A stretch of 64,000 nt of DNA from Actinomadura sp. NAK00032. Its GTDB lineage: Bacteria; Actinomycetota; Actinomycetes; Streptosporangiales; Streptosporangiaceae. Positions 54,187 to 62,323 of the stretch are shown piece after piece. A program made the position numbers and the translations under genes. Below the pieces are notes generated by a model. It was not told the DNA's origin and ran no database searches. It worked only from the letters and a program-made list of their open reading frames with translations. The stretch spans positions 4,960,001-5,024,000 of the forward strand of contig NZ_CP054932.1 of NCBI RefSeq assembly GCF_013364275.1. The letters are read 5' to 3'. Numbering within the stretch: the stretch's first letter is position 1; each line of letters begins with the position of its first letter.

Positions 54187-56316
54187 GTGACCGTCCCCGT
54201 TCCCTCCGGCCGCTTCGGCCGCCTGGCCGCGTGGTCGCAGCGGCACCGCTGGGCCGCCCTCCTGCTGTGGGCCGCCGTGGTCGCGGCGATCACGGTGGGC
54301 TCGCAGGCCGCCGGCAGCGCCTACCACAACGACTTCTCGCTGCCCGGCACCGATTCGCAGGCCGCGGCCGACCTGATGGCCGAGCACGGCTCCCAGCAGG
54401 CCGGCGCGACCGTCCAGATCGTCGCGCGGGACGGCGGCGGGCTGGCCGCCGACCGCCGGGACATCGGGCGGATGCTCGACCGGGTGCGGGGCCTGCCCTC
54501 CGTCGCCGGTGTCGGGGACCTGACGGTGTCGGAGCAGGGCACCATCGGCTACGCCACCGTCACCCTCGACGCGTCCGCGCAGGACGTCCCGAAGGACCAC
54601 GTCACGAAGATCATCGAAACGGCGCGGGCGGCGTCCGGGGACGGGCTGCGCGTGGAGCTCGGCGGCGACCCCGTGCGCGGCGCCGAGGAGGGCGGGGGCG
54701 GCGGCGCCGAGGGCGCCGGGATGCTGGCCGCCCTGGTCATCCTGGTGCTGCTGTTCGGCTCCCTCGTCGCCGCCGCGCTCCCCCTGGTCACCGCGCTGTT
54801 CGCGGTGGGCGGCGCGGTCGGGCTGATCGCGCTGGCCTCGCACGCGTTCACCGTCGCCGACTTCACGCCGCCGATCATGATGCTGATCGGCCTCGGCGTC
54901 GGCGTCGACTACGCGCTGCTGATCTTCTACCGGTACCGGCAGGAGCTGCGCGGCGGCGCCGATCCGGCCACCGCGACCCGCCGGGCCCTGGACGCCGCCG
55001 GGCGCACCGTCTTCTTCGCCGGCTGCACCGTGATCATCGCGCTGCTCGGCCTCATCGCGCTCGGGCTCGGCTCGCTGCAGGGCGTGGCGCTCGCCGTGGC
55101 GCTGACCGTGCTGGTCACCATGGCCGCGTCGCTGACGCTGCTGCCCGCGCTGCTCGGCGTCTTCGGCGGCCGCATCGAGCGGCACGTCCGCAAGCGGGCG
55201 GCGAAGGCCCGGCCCGGCGCGGACCGCTGGCACCGGCTGGCCTCGGCCGTCCAGCGCCGGCCCGTCCCGGCCCTGCTGGCCGCCGTGCTGGCGCTGCTCG
55301 CCCTGTCGGCCCCGGCCCTCGGCATGCGCCTCGGCTTCGCCGACGCGGGCAACGACGCCCCGTCCACCACGAGCCGCCAGGCGTACGACCTGCTGGCCGA
55401 GGGCTTCGGGCCCGGTTTCAACGGCCCGCTCATCGTGGTCGCCAAGGGCGACGCGGGGCCGCTGCGCACGGCGCTGGCCGAGACCGAGGGCATCGCCGCG
55501 GCGACGCCGCCGATCCCGTCCCGCGACGGCGCGGTGTCCGCCGTCATCGCCTACCCGGCGACCGCGCCGCAGGACGCGGCGACCACCGCGCTCGTCCACG
55601 ACCTGCGCGAGGACGTGCTGCCCGGCCTGTCGGCCCGGACCGGCACCGAGTACCTGGTCGGCGGCCCGACCGCCGCGACCCAGGACTTCTCGGACGCCGT
55701 GTCCGCGCGGATGCCGCTGTTCGTCGCGATCGTCGTCGGCATGTCGGCGCTGCTGCTGATGGTGGTGTTCCGCTCGGTCCTGATCCCGGTCAAGGCGGCG
55801 CTGCTGAACCTGCTGTCCATCGCCGCCGCGCTCGGCGCGATCACGCTGGTGTTCCAGGACGGCCGGTTCGGCGCGCAGAGCGGCCCCATCGAGGCGTTCA
55901 TCCCCGTGATGATCTTCGCGATCGTGTTCGGCCTCTCCATGGACTACGAGGTCTTCCTGGTCTCCCGGATCCACGAGGAGTGGGAGCGCACGCGGGACCC
56001 GTCGCACGCCGTCCGGGAGGGCCTGGCCGCCACCGGCGGGGTCATCACGGCCGCCGCCGCCATCATGATCGTCGTGTTCGCGGCGTTCATCCTGAGCCCG
56101 GACCGCATGCTCCAGCAGTTCGGCCTCGGCCTCGCGGTCGCCGTCCTGCTGGACGCGGTGGTCATCCGCTGCCTGATCGTCCCGGCCGTGATGCAGCTCC
56201 TCGGCCGGCACGCCTGGTGGCTCCCGGCTCCGCTGGCGAGGCGCCTGCCCCGGGTCGCCCTGGAGCGCCCGGCGGAGGACCTCGGCCACCGCGAGGGCGT
56301 ATCGTCCGCTCCGTGA
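54187..56316 (+). CDS. MmpL/RND-family exporter
   Basis: 709 residues with twelve membrane helices in two MMPL repeats. The first repeat has GLGVGVDYALLIFYRYRQEL and the second VFGLSMDYEVFLVSRIHEEW, both carrying the proton-relay Asp-Tyr pair. MmpL proteins export lipids and lipid-linked products in mycobacteria and relatives. The gene starts with GTG 1 bp after the small membrane protein. Its TGA overlaps the start of the PEP-synthase-like gene (GTGA). This coupling ties the exporter to the biosynthetic genes to the right. Confidence 0.92.
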   Translation: MTVPVPSGRFGRLAAWSQRHRWAALLLWAAVVAAITVGSQAAGSAYHNDFSLPGTDSQAAADLMAEHGSQQAGATVQIVARDGGGLAADRRDIGRMLDRVRGLPSVAGVGDLTVSEQGTIGYATVTLDASAQDVPKDHVTKIIETARAASGDGLRVELGGDPVRGAEEGGGGGAEGAGMLAALVILVLLFGSLVAAALPLVTALFAVGGAVGLIALASHAFTVADFTPPIMMLIGLGVGVDYALLIFYRYRQELRGGADPATATRRALDAAGRTVFFAGCTVIIALLGLIALGLGSLQGVALAVALTVLVTMAASLTLLPALLGVFGGRIERHVRKRAAKARPGADRWHRLASAVQRRPVPALLAAVLALLALSAPALGMRLGFADAGNDAPSTTSRQAYDLLAEGFGPGFNGPLIVVAKGDAGPLRTALAETEGIAAATPPIPSRDGAVSAVIAYPATAPQDAATTALVHDLREDVLPGLSARTGTEYLVGGPTAATQDFSDAVSARMPLFVAIVVGMSALLLMVVFRSVLIPVKAALLNLLSIAAALGAITLVFQDGRFGAQSGPIEAFIPVMIFAIVFGLSMDYEVFLVSRIHEEWERTRDPSHAVREGLAATGGVITAAAAIMIVVFAAFILSPDRMLQQFGLGLAVAVLLDAVVIRCLIVPAVMQLLGRHAWWLPAPLARRLPRVALERPAEDLGHREGVSSAP

Positions 56317-57299
56317 AGCCGATCATGCTCCGCGACGTGGATCCCGAGGACGCGCGGGCGGCGGTGGGCGGCAAGGCGCGCGGGCTCGCCGTGCTGCGGC
56401 GCCACGGGTTCCGCGTCCCCGCGACCTGGGTGCTGCCCGCCGGTCCGGGCACCGCCGGTCCGGGCGCGGCGGATCTGAGCGGGCTCGCCGGGCCCGGCCT
56501 GTGGGCCGTCCGCAGCTCCGCCTCCGTCGAGGACGATCCGGTCCACTCCTTCGCCGGGCTGTTCCGCACCGAGCTGGGCGTCGGCTTCGGCGGGCTCCCG
56601 GCGGCCATCGCCCGGGTCGCGCGGTCGGGGGCCGGCGAGCGCGTCCGGGCCTACCAGGCGAGGGCGGGCCTCGCCGTCCGGGACGTCGAGGTCGCGGTCG
56701 TGCTCCAGCGGTACGAGCCGCCGCGGGAGTCCGGGGTGTGGATCGGGCGGGACCTGGAGTCGGGCCGGCTGGAGTGGGCGTCCGGCGCCGCCGAGGAGTG
56801 CACCGCCGAGGAGTGCACCTCCGGAAGCGGCGCCGGGCCGGCCGGGCGGGCCTGCCTCGGCGTGCAGCGGGCGCTGGACACCGTGGCCGACCTGGAGTTC
56901 GCCGTGCTCGACTCGGGCCTGACGTGGGTGCAGTACAGGCCGGTCACCCGGCCGGTGCCGGCCCCGGCCCCCGGTGGCGGGCCGCTCACCGGCGTCCCCG
57001 CGGCTCCGGGCGTCGCGGAGGGGACGGTGGTGTGCGCGTCCGGTCCGGCCGATCCGTCGTGGCGGCCCGGGTCGGTGCTGGTGATCGCCGGCACCGACCC
57101 GGAGTGGGTGCCGCTCATGGCGGAGGCGGCCGCCGTGGTCACCACCTCCGGCGGGAGCCTGTGCCACGCCGCGATCGTCGCCCGCGAGCTGGGGGTCCCG
57201 TGCGTCACCGGCGTCGCGGACGCCCTCGACCGGCTGCGCACCGGGATGCGCGCCGAGGTCGACGGGACCCGCGGCGCGGTCAGGGTGACGGGCCGGTGA
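56313..57299 (+). CDS. Minimal PEP-synthase-like protein: ATP-binding plus phosphohistidine domain
   Basis: 328 residues, against about 800 or more for PEP synthase or rifampicin phosphotransferase. Residues 1-205 match the ATP-grasp domain (VGGKARGLAVLRRHGFRVPATWVLP; WAVRSSASVEDDPVHSFAGLF). Residues about 228-325 match the swivelling domain with phospho-His in TSGGSLCHAAIVARELGVP. The acceptor-binding domain is absent. It could phosphorylate its own His with ATP and pass phosphate to a substrate held by another protein, perhaps the one at 57518-59017. A 15-bp tandem duplication at 56790-56819 doubles AEECT. Coupled to MmpL. Confidence 0.82.
   Translation: MKPIMLRDVDPEDARAAVGGKARGLAVLRRHGFRVPATWVLPAGPGTAGPGAADLSGLAGPGLWAVRSSASVEDDPVHSFAGLFRTELGVGFGGLPAAIARVARSGAGERVRAYQARAGLAVRDVEVAVVLQRYEPPRESGVWIGRDLESGRLEWASGAAEECTAEECTSGSGAGPAGRACLGVQRALDTVADLEFAVLDSGLTWVQYRPVTRPVPAPAPGGGPLTGVPAAPGVAEGTVVCASGPADPSWRPGSVLVIAGTDPEWVPLMAEAAAVVTTSGGSLCHAAIVARELGVPCVTGVADALDRLRTGMRAEVDGTRGAVRVTGR
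56790..56819 (+). repeat. 15-bp perfect tandem repeat in the PEP-synthase-like gene
   Basis: GCCGAGGAGTGCACC is present twice in tandem, encoding AEECT-AEECT in the stretch between the ATP-binding and phosphohistidine domains. It adds a Cys-bearing repeat to an otherwise variable loop. Confidence 0.85.
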
Positions 57300-57543
57300 G
57301 CAGGACGAGGAGGTCGTACAGGTCGCCCACGGTCTCCACGTCGGCGATCGCGGGCGCGTCGATCAGCGCCGCGCCGTAGGTCTGCTCCAGGACGAGGAGC
57401 AGCTCCATCGCGTCGAGGGAGTCGATCCCGAGGCCCCGCGCGATGTCGTCCTCCATGCGGATGCTGCGCCGGATCCGCTTGGCGGCCTCGTAGGCGTCCT
57501 CCAGGACGGTGAGGAACTCATCCGGTGAAGGCCGTTTCGGCAT
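57280..57543 (-). CDS. Acyl carrier protein
   Basis: 87 residues, four-helix ACP with phosphopantetheine Ser in GIDSLDAMELLLVLEQTYG (Ser about 41). It would carry the acyl intermediate as a thioester. ATG at 57543 has GGAGAGG 4 nt upstream and overlaps the preceding gene by 26 bp. Its 3' end overlaps the convergent PEP-synthase-like gene by 20 bp. Last gene of the minus-strand biosynthetic set; probably charged by the acyl-AMP ligase at 62320-63990. Confidence 0.9.
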   Translation of the reverse strand: MPKRPSPDEFLTVLEDAYEAAKRIRRSIRMEDDIARGLGIDSLDAMELLLVLEQTYGAALIDAPAIADVETVGDLYDLLVLLTGPSP

Positions 57544-59017
57544 GGACCTCTCCCGTCGTGCCGTCGATGGTGATCACGTCGCCGGGGCGCAGCGCGGCGG
57601 CGCCCGGGTGGCCGACCACGGCCGGGACCCGGTGCTCCCGGGCCAGGATGGCGATGTGGGACATCGCGCTGCCGCGCCCGGTGACGACCCCGCCGACCAG
57701 CCCGAGCAGCGGGGCGGCGTCGGCGTCCGCCGACTCGCACACCAGGATGGCGGGGCGGCCGGCCGGGATCTCGTCGGCGGGCGGGCGCACCACCACGCCC
57801 GTCACGCGGCCGGGCGACACGCCGCTGCCCGCCGCCGGGGCCGCGTCCCGGCCCCGCCGCCCGCCGCCGGAGAAGTCGAGGCGTTCGGGCATGGGCGCGT
57901 CCACCGCCGCGGCGCAGGCCGCCGCGCGTTCGGCCGCGCGGCCGGCGAGGCCGGGCGCGCGGTGCAGGCGGCGGAGCTCCTCGATGGTGAGGTACGGCCA
58001 GTCCGCGTCGTCGAGCGGCCAGTGCCGGGCCAGCTCCGGCAGGACCCTGCGGTGGACGTGCAGCACCCGCATGACCAGCGACTTCGAATGCTCCCGTGAG
58101 GCCATCGTCTCCGCCATGACCCGGGCGAGGGCTCCGGCCAGGCGGCGCCGGCCCGGCCCCAGCATGCCGAGCGCCGCCTCGGCCGGGTCGACGACGGGGT
58201 CGGTGCCGGGGCGGTCCGCGGCGGGCTCGGCCCGGCGCCGGGCGCCGAACCGGGACCACGGCTCCCGGTCCTCGGCCACCTCGTAGAAGGACGTGCCGAG
58301 GAACTCGCCCGGCGCGAGGTCGCCGGTGAAGGCGTGCAGCCGCTCCCACACCAGTTCCGCGGGGCGGTTCAGCCACGGCGTGACGGCCTCGGCGTGCGGG
58401 ACGATCAGCCCGTTCACCCGCCGCTGCACGACGCCCAGCGGCACGAGCCCGGTGGTGGCGACGATGTGGGCGTCCCAGGCGTCGTCCAGGACAGGGGCCG
58501 CGCGCGTCAGGACCTCGACCAGGCCCGCCTCGCCGCCCAGCGACACGGCGGTGCGGGCGAGCAGCTCCAGGTCGGCGGTCTCCTCCTCCAGCCGCCGCAG
58601 CTCGGGGCCGAGCCGGGTCAGCTCGCGGATCAGCCGGGGCAGCGCGGCGGCCTGGCGGAGGGCGCCCTCGCGCGCCCGGCCGAGCCTCGGCGGGCGGGTT
58701 CCCTCGAAGTAGGCGGCGGTGACGTCCTCCGGGGTGACCAGGGGCAGCCGGCTCGCCAGCCGCGTGTAGGCGGACAGGTTGTGGTACGGCTTGCACGCGA
58801 AGTAGCCGAGGAACACGTAGTGGCCGCCCTGCGCCCAGGGGCGCTCCCCGAAGCAGCGCGCGGCGAGGCGCCGGGTCGCGCGCTCCATGGGCGTGCCGAC
58901 CAGCGACCAGGACACCGGTGAGATCCGGTCCGGCGCGACCTCGCCGAAGTTCCCGGCGCTGTAGACGGGGAGGGACGGGTGCGGGTCGGTGTCGATCGGC
59001 GGGAAGTGAGCGGTCAC
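57518..59017 (-). CDS. PEP-utilising-enzyme-like protein: acceptor-type region plus phosphohistidine domain, no ATP domain
   Basis: 499 residues. The C-terminal 90 form a swivelling phosphohistidine domain with TGRGSAMSHIAILAREHRVPAVVG. The first 390 show no ATP-grasp motif and resemble the central, substrate-binding part of rifampicin-phosphotransferase-like enzymes (YVFLGYFACKPYHNLSAYTRL; TGLVPLGVVQRRVNGL). It is therefore complementary to the protein encoded at 56313-57299. Mycobacterial Rv2047c, next to pks12, likewise joins an SDR to a PEP-utilising region, which matches the SDR gene directly upstream here. GTG at 59017 overlaps that gene's TGA. Confidence 0.75.
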   Translation of the reverse strand: MTAHFPPIDTDPHPSLPVYSAGNFGEVAPDRISPVSWSLVGTPMERATRRLAARCFGERPWAQGGHYVFLGYFACKPYHNLSAYTRLASRLPLVTPEDVTAAYFEGTRPPRLGRAREGALRQAAALPRLIRELTRLGPELRRLEEETADLELLARTAVSLGGEAGLVEVLTRAAPVLDDAWDAHIVATTGLVPLGVVQRRVNGLIVPHAEAVTPWLNRPAELVWERLHAFTGDLAPGEFLGTSFYEVAEDREPWSRFGARRRAEPAADRPGTDPVVDPAEAALGMLGPGRRRLAGALARVMAETMASREHSKSLVMRVLHVHRRVLPELARHWPLDDADWPYLTIEELRRLHRAPGLAGRAAERAAACAAAVDAPMPERLDFSGGGRRGRDAAPAAGSGVSPGRVTGVVVRPPADEIPAGRPAILVCESADADAAPLLGLVGGVVTGRGSAMSHIAILAREHRVPAVVGHPGAAALRPGDVITIDGTTGEVHAETAFTG

Positions 59018-59973
59018 GCGAAGACCTCCCGGCCCGTCGCCTCCAGGTATCCGGTCGTGCAGCGCGGCGCGCCGCCGGGGACGGCGTCCAGGACGGCCGG
59101 GTCCAGGTCGAACCACGGCTCGCAGTAGCCGAGCAGGGCCGGCGGCACCCCGGCGCGGGACGCGAGCGCGCGCTGCAGGCGCCCCATGGCCGCGCTGTCG
59201 ACGATGCGCGGGACGCGCCCGAGGGGGCGGCACACCGCCCGCAGCACGTCCGCCAGTGTCGGGCCGTCCGGGTCGAACCAGGTCCAGGTCGCTCCCGTGG
59301 CGGGCGCCTCGACCGCGCGCGCGACGACCTCGGCCGCGCCCGCCACCTCGCCCGCGTAGCACGGGAACTCCCCACCCCCGCGCAGGTGGACGGGGTACCC
59401 CTGGAGCAGCGGCCGGACGGCGGCGAGCAGCCCGTGCCGCGCCGACAGGGCACCCGGCGAGGCGGGGACGCCCAGCAGCGGGCCGAACCGCACGTTCGTG
59501 GACGGCACGTCGCGCGCCGCCCGCACGAGGCCCTCGGCGACGTACTTCCCGTACTCGTACCAGTTCCGGAAGCTCTGGCCGACGTACAGTTCGCGGTTCC
59601 CCACCCGGCCGGAGGCCCGTCCGAGCGCGAGGAGGGACGAGACGTGGACGAGGCCGGCGAACCGCTCGCAGCCGCGCGCCAGCGCGAGGACGTTGCGGAC
59701 CCCGGCGGCGTGCAGGTCCAGGGCGTCGGCCGGCCCGGCGTCCCAGTCGACGCTGCCGAAGGCGGTCACGATGTGGGTCGCCTCGGCCCTGACCTCGTCG
59801 AGCGCGTCGCCCCGCAGCGCGAGGGACGGGCGGGTCGCGTCGCCCCGCAGGGCGCGCCGCGCGGGCCCGCCGCCGGAGCGGCTGAGGCCGATCACCTCGT
59901 GCCCGGCCCGCTCCAGGCGCGCGCACACCGCACCGCCCAGGTAGCCGGAGGCGCCGACGACCAGGACCTTCAT
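59014..59973 (-). CDS. Extended short-chain dehydrogenase (NAD-dependent epimerase/dehydratase family)
   Basis: 319 residues, Rossmann fold with GASGYLGG near the N-terminus and catalytic YEYGK. LVHVSSLLALGR supplies the Ser of the catalytic triad. A C-terminal substrate domain follows. Substrate unknown; the pathway context suggests a reduced or 3-hydroxy acyl derivative. ATG at 59973 overlaps the TGA of the upstream SDR (ATGA) and the stop overlaps the next start (GTGA). Confidence 0.88.
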   Translation of the reverse strand: MKVLVVGASGYLGGAVCARLERAGHEVIGLSRSGGGPARRALRGDATRPSLALRGDALDEVRAEATHIVTAFGSVDWDAGPADALDLHAAGVRNVLALARGCERFAGLVHVSSLLALGRASGRVGNRELYVGQSFRNWYEYGKYVAEGLVRAARDVPSTNVRFGPLLGVPASPGALSARHGLLAAVRPLLQGYPVHLRGGGEFPCYAGEVAGAAEVVARAVEAPATGATWTWFDPDGPTLADVLRAVCRPLGRVPRIVDSAAMGRLQRALASRAGVPPALLGYCEPWFDLDPAVLDAVPGGAPRCTTGYLEATGREVFA

Positions 59974-61118
59974 CCGGGGAACCGCGCCATCGAACCGCCC
60001 GCGTCCGGGGTGTCCAGGCGGCGCGGCGGCGCGCCGAACAGCAGCCCGGCCAGCAGGCCGGGGTCGGCGGCGGGCAACTCCCCGCCGAGCAGCGCCGCCA
60101 GCCGGGGGCGGGCGAACACGCGGTCCAGGCCGACGTAGCGCAGCCCGATCAGCGCGTTGCGCGCCGCCGGCGCCAGCGGGAGGAAGCGGTGGGCGTTCTG
60201 GCTGGTCCAGACGAGCTGCCGGGCCGTCACGGAGACGACGCGCGGCGGGCGGCGGAACCGCTCGGGGTCGGCGGTGAACGCCGCGTCGAGCAGGCCGCGC
60301 ACGCTGGGCGCCGCCTCGCCGAGGCCGAGATGGCAGATCAGCGGCCCGGCGTCCGGCGGGCCCGTGCCCGGCCGCCCCGCGTCCGGCGCGCCGGCGAGGC
60401 GGCGGACCGCGCGCAGCAGCGCCCGCGCGGCCACGTCCCTGGGCAGCGCGTCCACCCGGGCGGCGGGCATGGCGGGCAGGATCCCGCCGGGCAGGTCGTC
60501 CCACCGGTCCGCGAGCATGTAGAGGGAGTTGCGGCGCAGCGTCCGGCCCGTCGCGGCGCTGCCGACCAGCGCGCACAGCCGCAGGACCAGCAGCGGCGCG
60601 TCCTCGGCCGCGAGTTCGGCCAGCCGCCGCTCCGCGAGCCACTTGGCCTGCTCGTAGACGGTCCGGTCGGCGCGCCGCCGGTAGGGCAGCTCGGCGATCT
60701 CCCCGACGGCGCCGCCGACCGCGTAGGCCGACCCGGCGTACAGGTAGGGGACGCGGCGGCCGGACAGCGCGGCGAGCTCGCGCGCCAGCAGGTACCCGTG
60801 CTCGGCGCCCAGCACGTGGGTGGTGTGGAGGTCGGCGGCGCGGCCCGCCCAGTCGGTCTCGCCGGCCAGGTTGACGACGGCGTCGGCCTCGGCGGCGAGC
60901 CGCCGCACCGCCGCGTCGTCCAGGCCCCAGCGGGGCGACCGGACGTCGCCGTGCACGGGCTCGCCCGCCACCGCCGGGTCGGGCGCCTGGAGCCGTCCCG
61001 CGCGGCGGCCCCGCGCCGGGACGCGCAGGAGCGGGACCACGGTGCAGCCCGCCTCCCCCGCCGTCTCCAGCAGGCCGGCGCCGAGCTGGCCGGTGGCGCC
61101 CGCCACCAGCAGCCTCAC
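59970..61118 (-). CDS. Extended SDR, thioester-reductase-like
   Basis: 382 residues. NAD(P)-binding GATGQLGAG, YAGSAYAVGG with the catalytic Ser/Tyr region, and YEQAKW as the YxxxK motif. The overall plan (NAD_binding_4-like, with VNLAGETDW) recalls thioester reductase and fatty-acyl reductase domains, which release acyl-ACP as aldehyde or alcohol. The assignment of release is inferred. The C-terminal 130 residues are unusual and Pro/Ala-rich. GTG at 61118 is coupled to the acyl-CoA dehydrogenase stop. Confidence 0.82.
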   Translation of the reverse strand: MRLLVAGATGQLGAGLLETAGEAGCTVVPLLRVPARGRRAGRLQAPDPAVAGEPVHGDVRSPRWGLDDAAVRRLAAEADAVVNLAGETDWAGRAADLHTTHVLGAEHGYLLARELAALSGRRVPYLYAGSAYAVGGAVGEIAELPYRRRADRTVYEQAKWLAERRLAELAAEDAPLLVLRLCALVGSAATGRTLRRNSLYMLADRWDDLPGGILPAMPAARVDALPRDVAARALLRAVRRLAGAPDAGRPGTGPPDAGPLICHLGLGEAAPSVRGLLDAAFTADPERFRRPPRVVSVTARQLVWTSQNAHRFLPLAPAARNALIGLRYVGLDRVFARPRLAALLGGELPAADPGLLAGLLFGAPPRRLDTPDAGGSMARFPG

Positions 61119-62323
61119 GCCCCGTCCCCAACGGAGGCGTCCCCGACGGAGGCGTCCCCGACGGTGGCGTCGTAGGCGGCGAAGTCGGGGACGAGCCCGG
61201 CCGCCACCATCTCCCACATCATCTCGTCGGTCCCGCCGCCGACCCGGCCGATCCTGACGTCGCGCCACATCCGTGCCATGGGGGTCTCGTCCTCCAGGTA
61301 GCCCATCCCGCCGAACAGGTGCATGCACTCGGTGACGGTCCGCTCGGCGAGCCGGACGGCGGTGACCTTCAGCGCGGCCGCCTCCCGCGCCCCGGCACCG
61401 CCCGGCTGGAACGCGGTGGCGGCGGCGCCGTGCACGCCCGAGCGCAACGCGACCAGCTCGGCCTGGAGCCGCGCCAGCCGCAGCCGGAGCGCCTGGTGCT
61501 CGATCAGCGGGCGGCCGAACTGGCGGCGCCGGTGCAGGTGGGCGCAGGCCAGCCCGATCGCCAGCCCGCAGACGCCGGCCGCGTGCGCCGCGACGGCCAT
61601 CCGCTCGTGGCTCAGCGCCCAGGTCGCCGCGGTCAGGCCGAGTCCGGGGCGGCCCAGCACCGCCTCGTCGGGCACCCACGCGTCGATCGCCGTCCATGTG
61701 GTCTCCAGCGACGCGGCGCCCAGCGTGGCGAGCCGCCTCACCTCGCGCAGGCCCTCGGCGGGGACCCGGACCAGGCTGAGCGCGGCGAGCCCCGAGCCAC
61801 CCGTCCGGCACAGGACCAGGGCGAAGTCGGCGGCGCGGCCGAGCGACAGGTACTTCTTCTCGCCGCGCACGCGCCAGCCCGCACCGTCCCGGACGGCCGC
61901 GGTGCCGATGCCGTTGATGTCCGAGCCGCCGGCGGGCTCGGAGGCGCCGAAGCAGCCGACCAGGTCGCCGGCGAGGACGCCCTCCAGCGTGCGGGCGAGC
62001 AGGTCGGACCGGCCGTAGCGGGCCAGGGCCGCGGCCACGGTCTCCACGACGACGCCGACCCCGATGCCGACCCCGCCCGCCCGCGCCAGTTCCTCCGCGA
62101 GGATCGCGGCGCGGCCGGGATCGCCGCCCGGGAGCGGCGTCCAGCGCTCCCGGACGAGCCCGGCGCGGCCCAGCGCGGCCAGCGCCGCGCGGGGGAACGC
62201 GCCCGCCTCCTCCGCCGCGGGCGTCAGCGGCATGATCTCGTCCCGGACCGCGGCGCGCACGCGGTCCCGGAAGGCGTCCACGTGCGGGCCGGTGAGGCCG
62301 GCCGCGTAGAGCGGCCCGGTCAC
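61115..62323 (-). CDS. Acyl-CoA dehydrogenase-like flavoprotein
   Basis: 402 residues. FAD-binding GASEPAGGSDINGIGTAA, the helix-G segment ALSHERMAVAAHAAG, and HLFGGMGYLEDETPMARMWRDVRI are intact. The usual MCAD catalytic Glu position (IYEGT) is Gly here (VGGGT), while a Glu occurs in SHER, the position used by LCAD/isovaleryl-CoA dehydrogenase. In this setting it probably desaturates an acyl-ACP. The C-terminus is a triple VGDAS repeat. GTG at 62323 overlaps the ligase stop. Confidence 0.9.
   Translation of the reverse strand: MTGPLYAAGLTGPHVDAFRDRVRAAVRDEIMPLTPAAEEAGAFPRAALAALGRAGLVRERWTPLPGGDPGRAAILAEELARAGGVGIGVGVVVETVAAALARYGRSDLLARTLEGVLAGDLVGCFGASEPAGGSDINGIGTAAVRDGAGWRVRGEKKYLSLGRAADFALVLCRTGGSGLAALSLVRVPAEGLREVRRLATLGAASLETTWTAIDAWVPDEAVLGRPGLGLTAATWALSHERMAVAAHAAGVCGLAIGLACAHLHRRRQFGRPLIEHQALRLRLARLQAELVALRSGVHGAAATAFQPGGAGAREAAALKVTAVRLAERTVTECMHLFGGMGYLEDETPMARMWRDVRIGRVGGGTDEMMWEMVAAGLVPDFAAYDATVGDASVGDASVGDGA
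61126..61170 (-). repeat. 15-bp tandem repeat at the 3' end of the dehydrogenase gene
   Basis: Three 15-bp units (61126-61140, 61141-61155, 61156-61170) with single-base differences, encoding a C-terminal tail of repeated VGDAS. The tail lies outside the catalytic fold. Confidence 0.85.

Noticed and set aside
57518-59017. Frameshifted fragment of a complete PEP synthase
   Set aside because: The frame is intact over 499 codons, coupled to neighbours on both sides, and the complementary half lies on the opposite strand with its own intact phospho-His domain.
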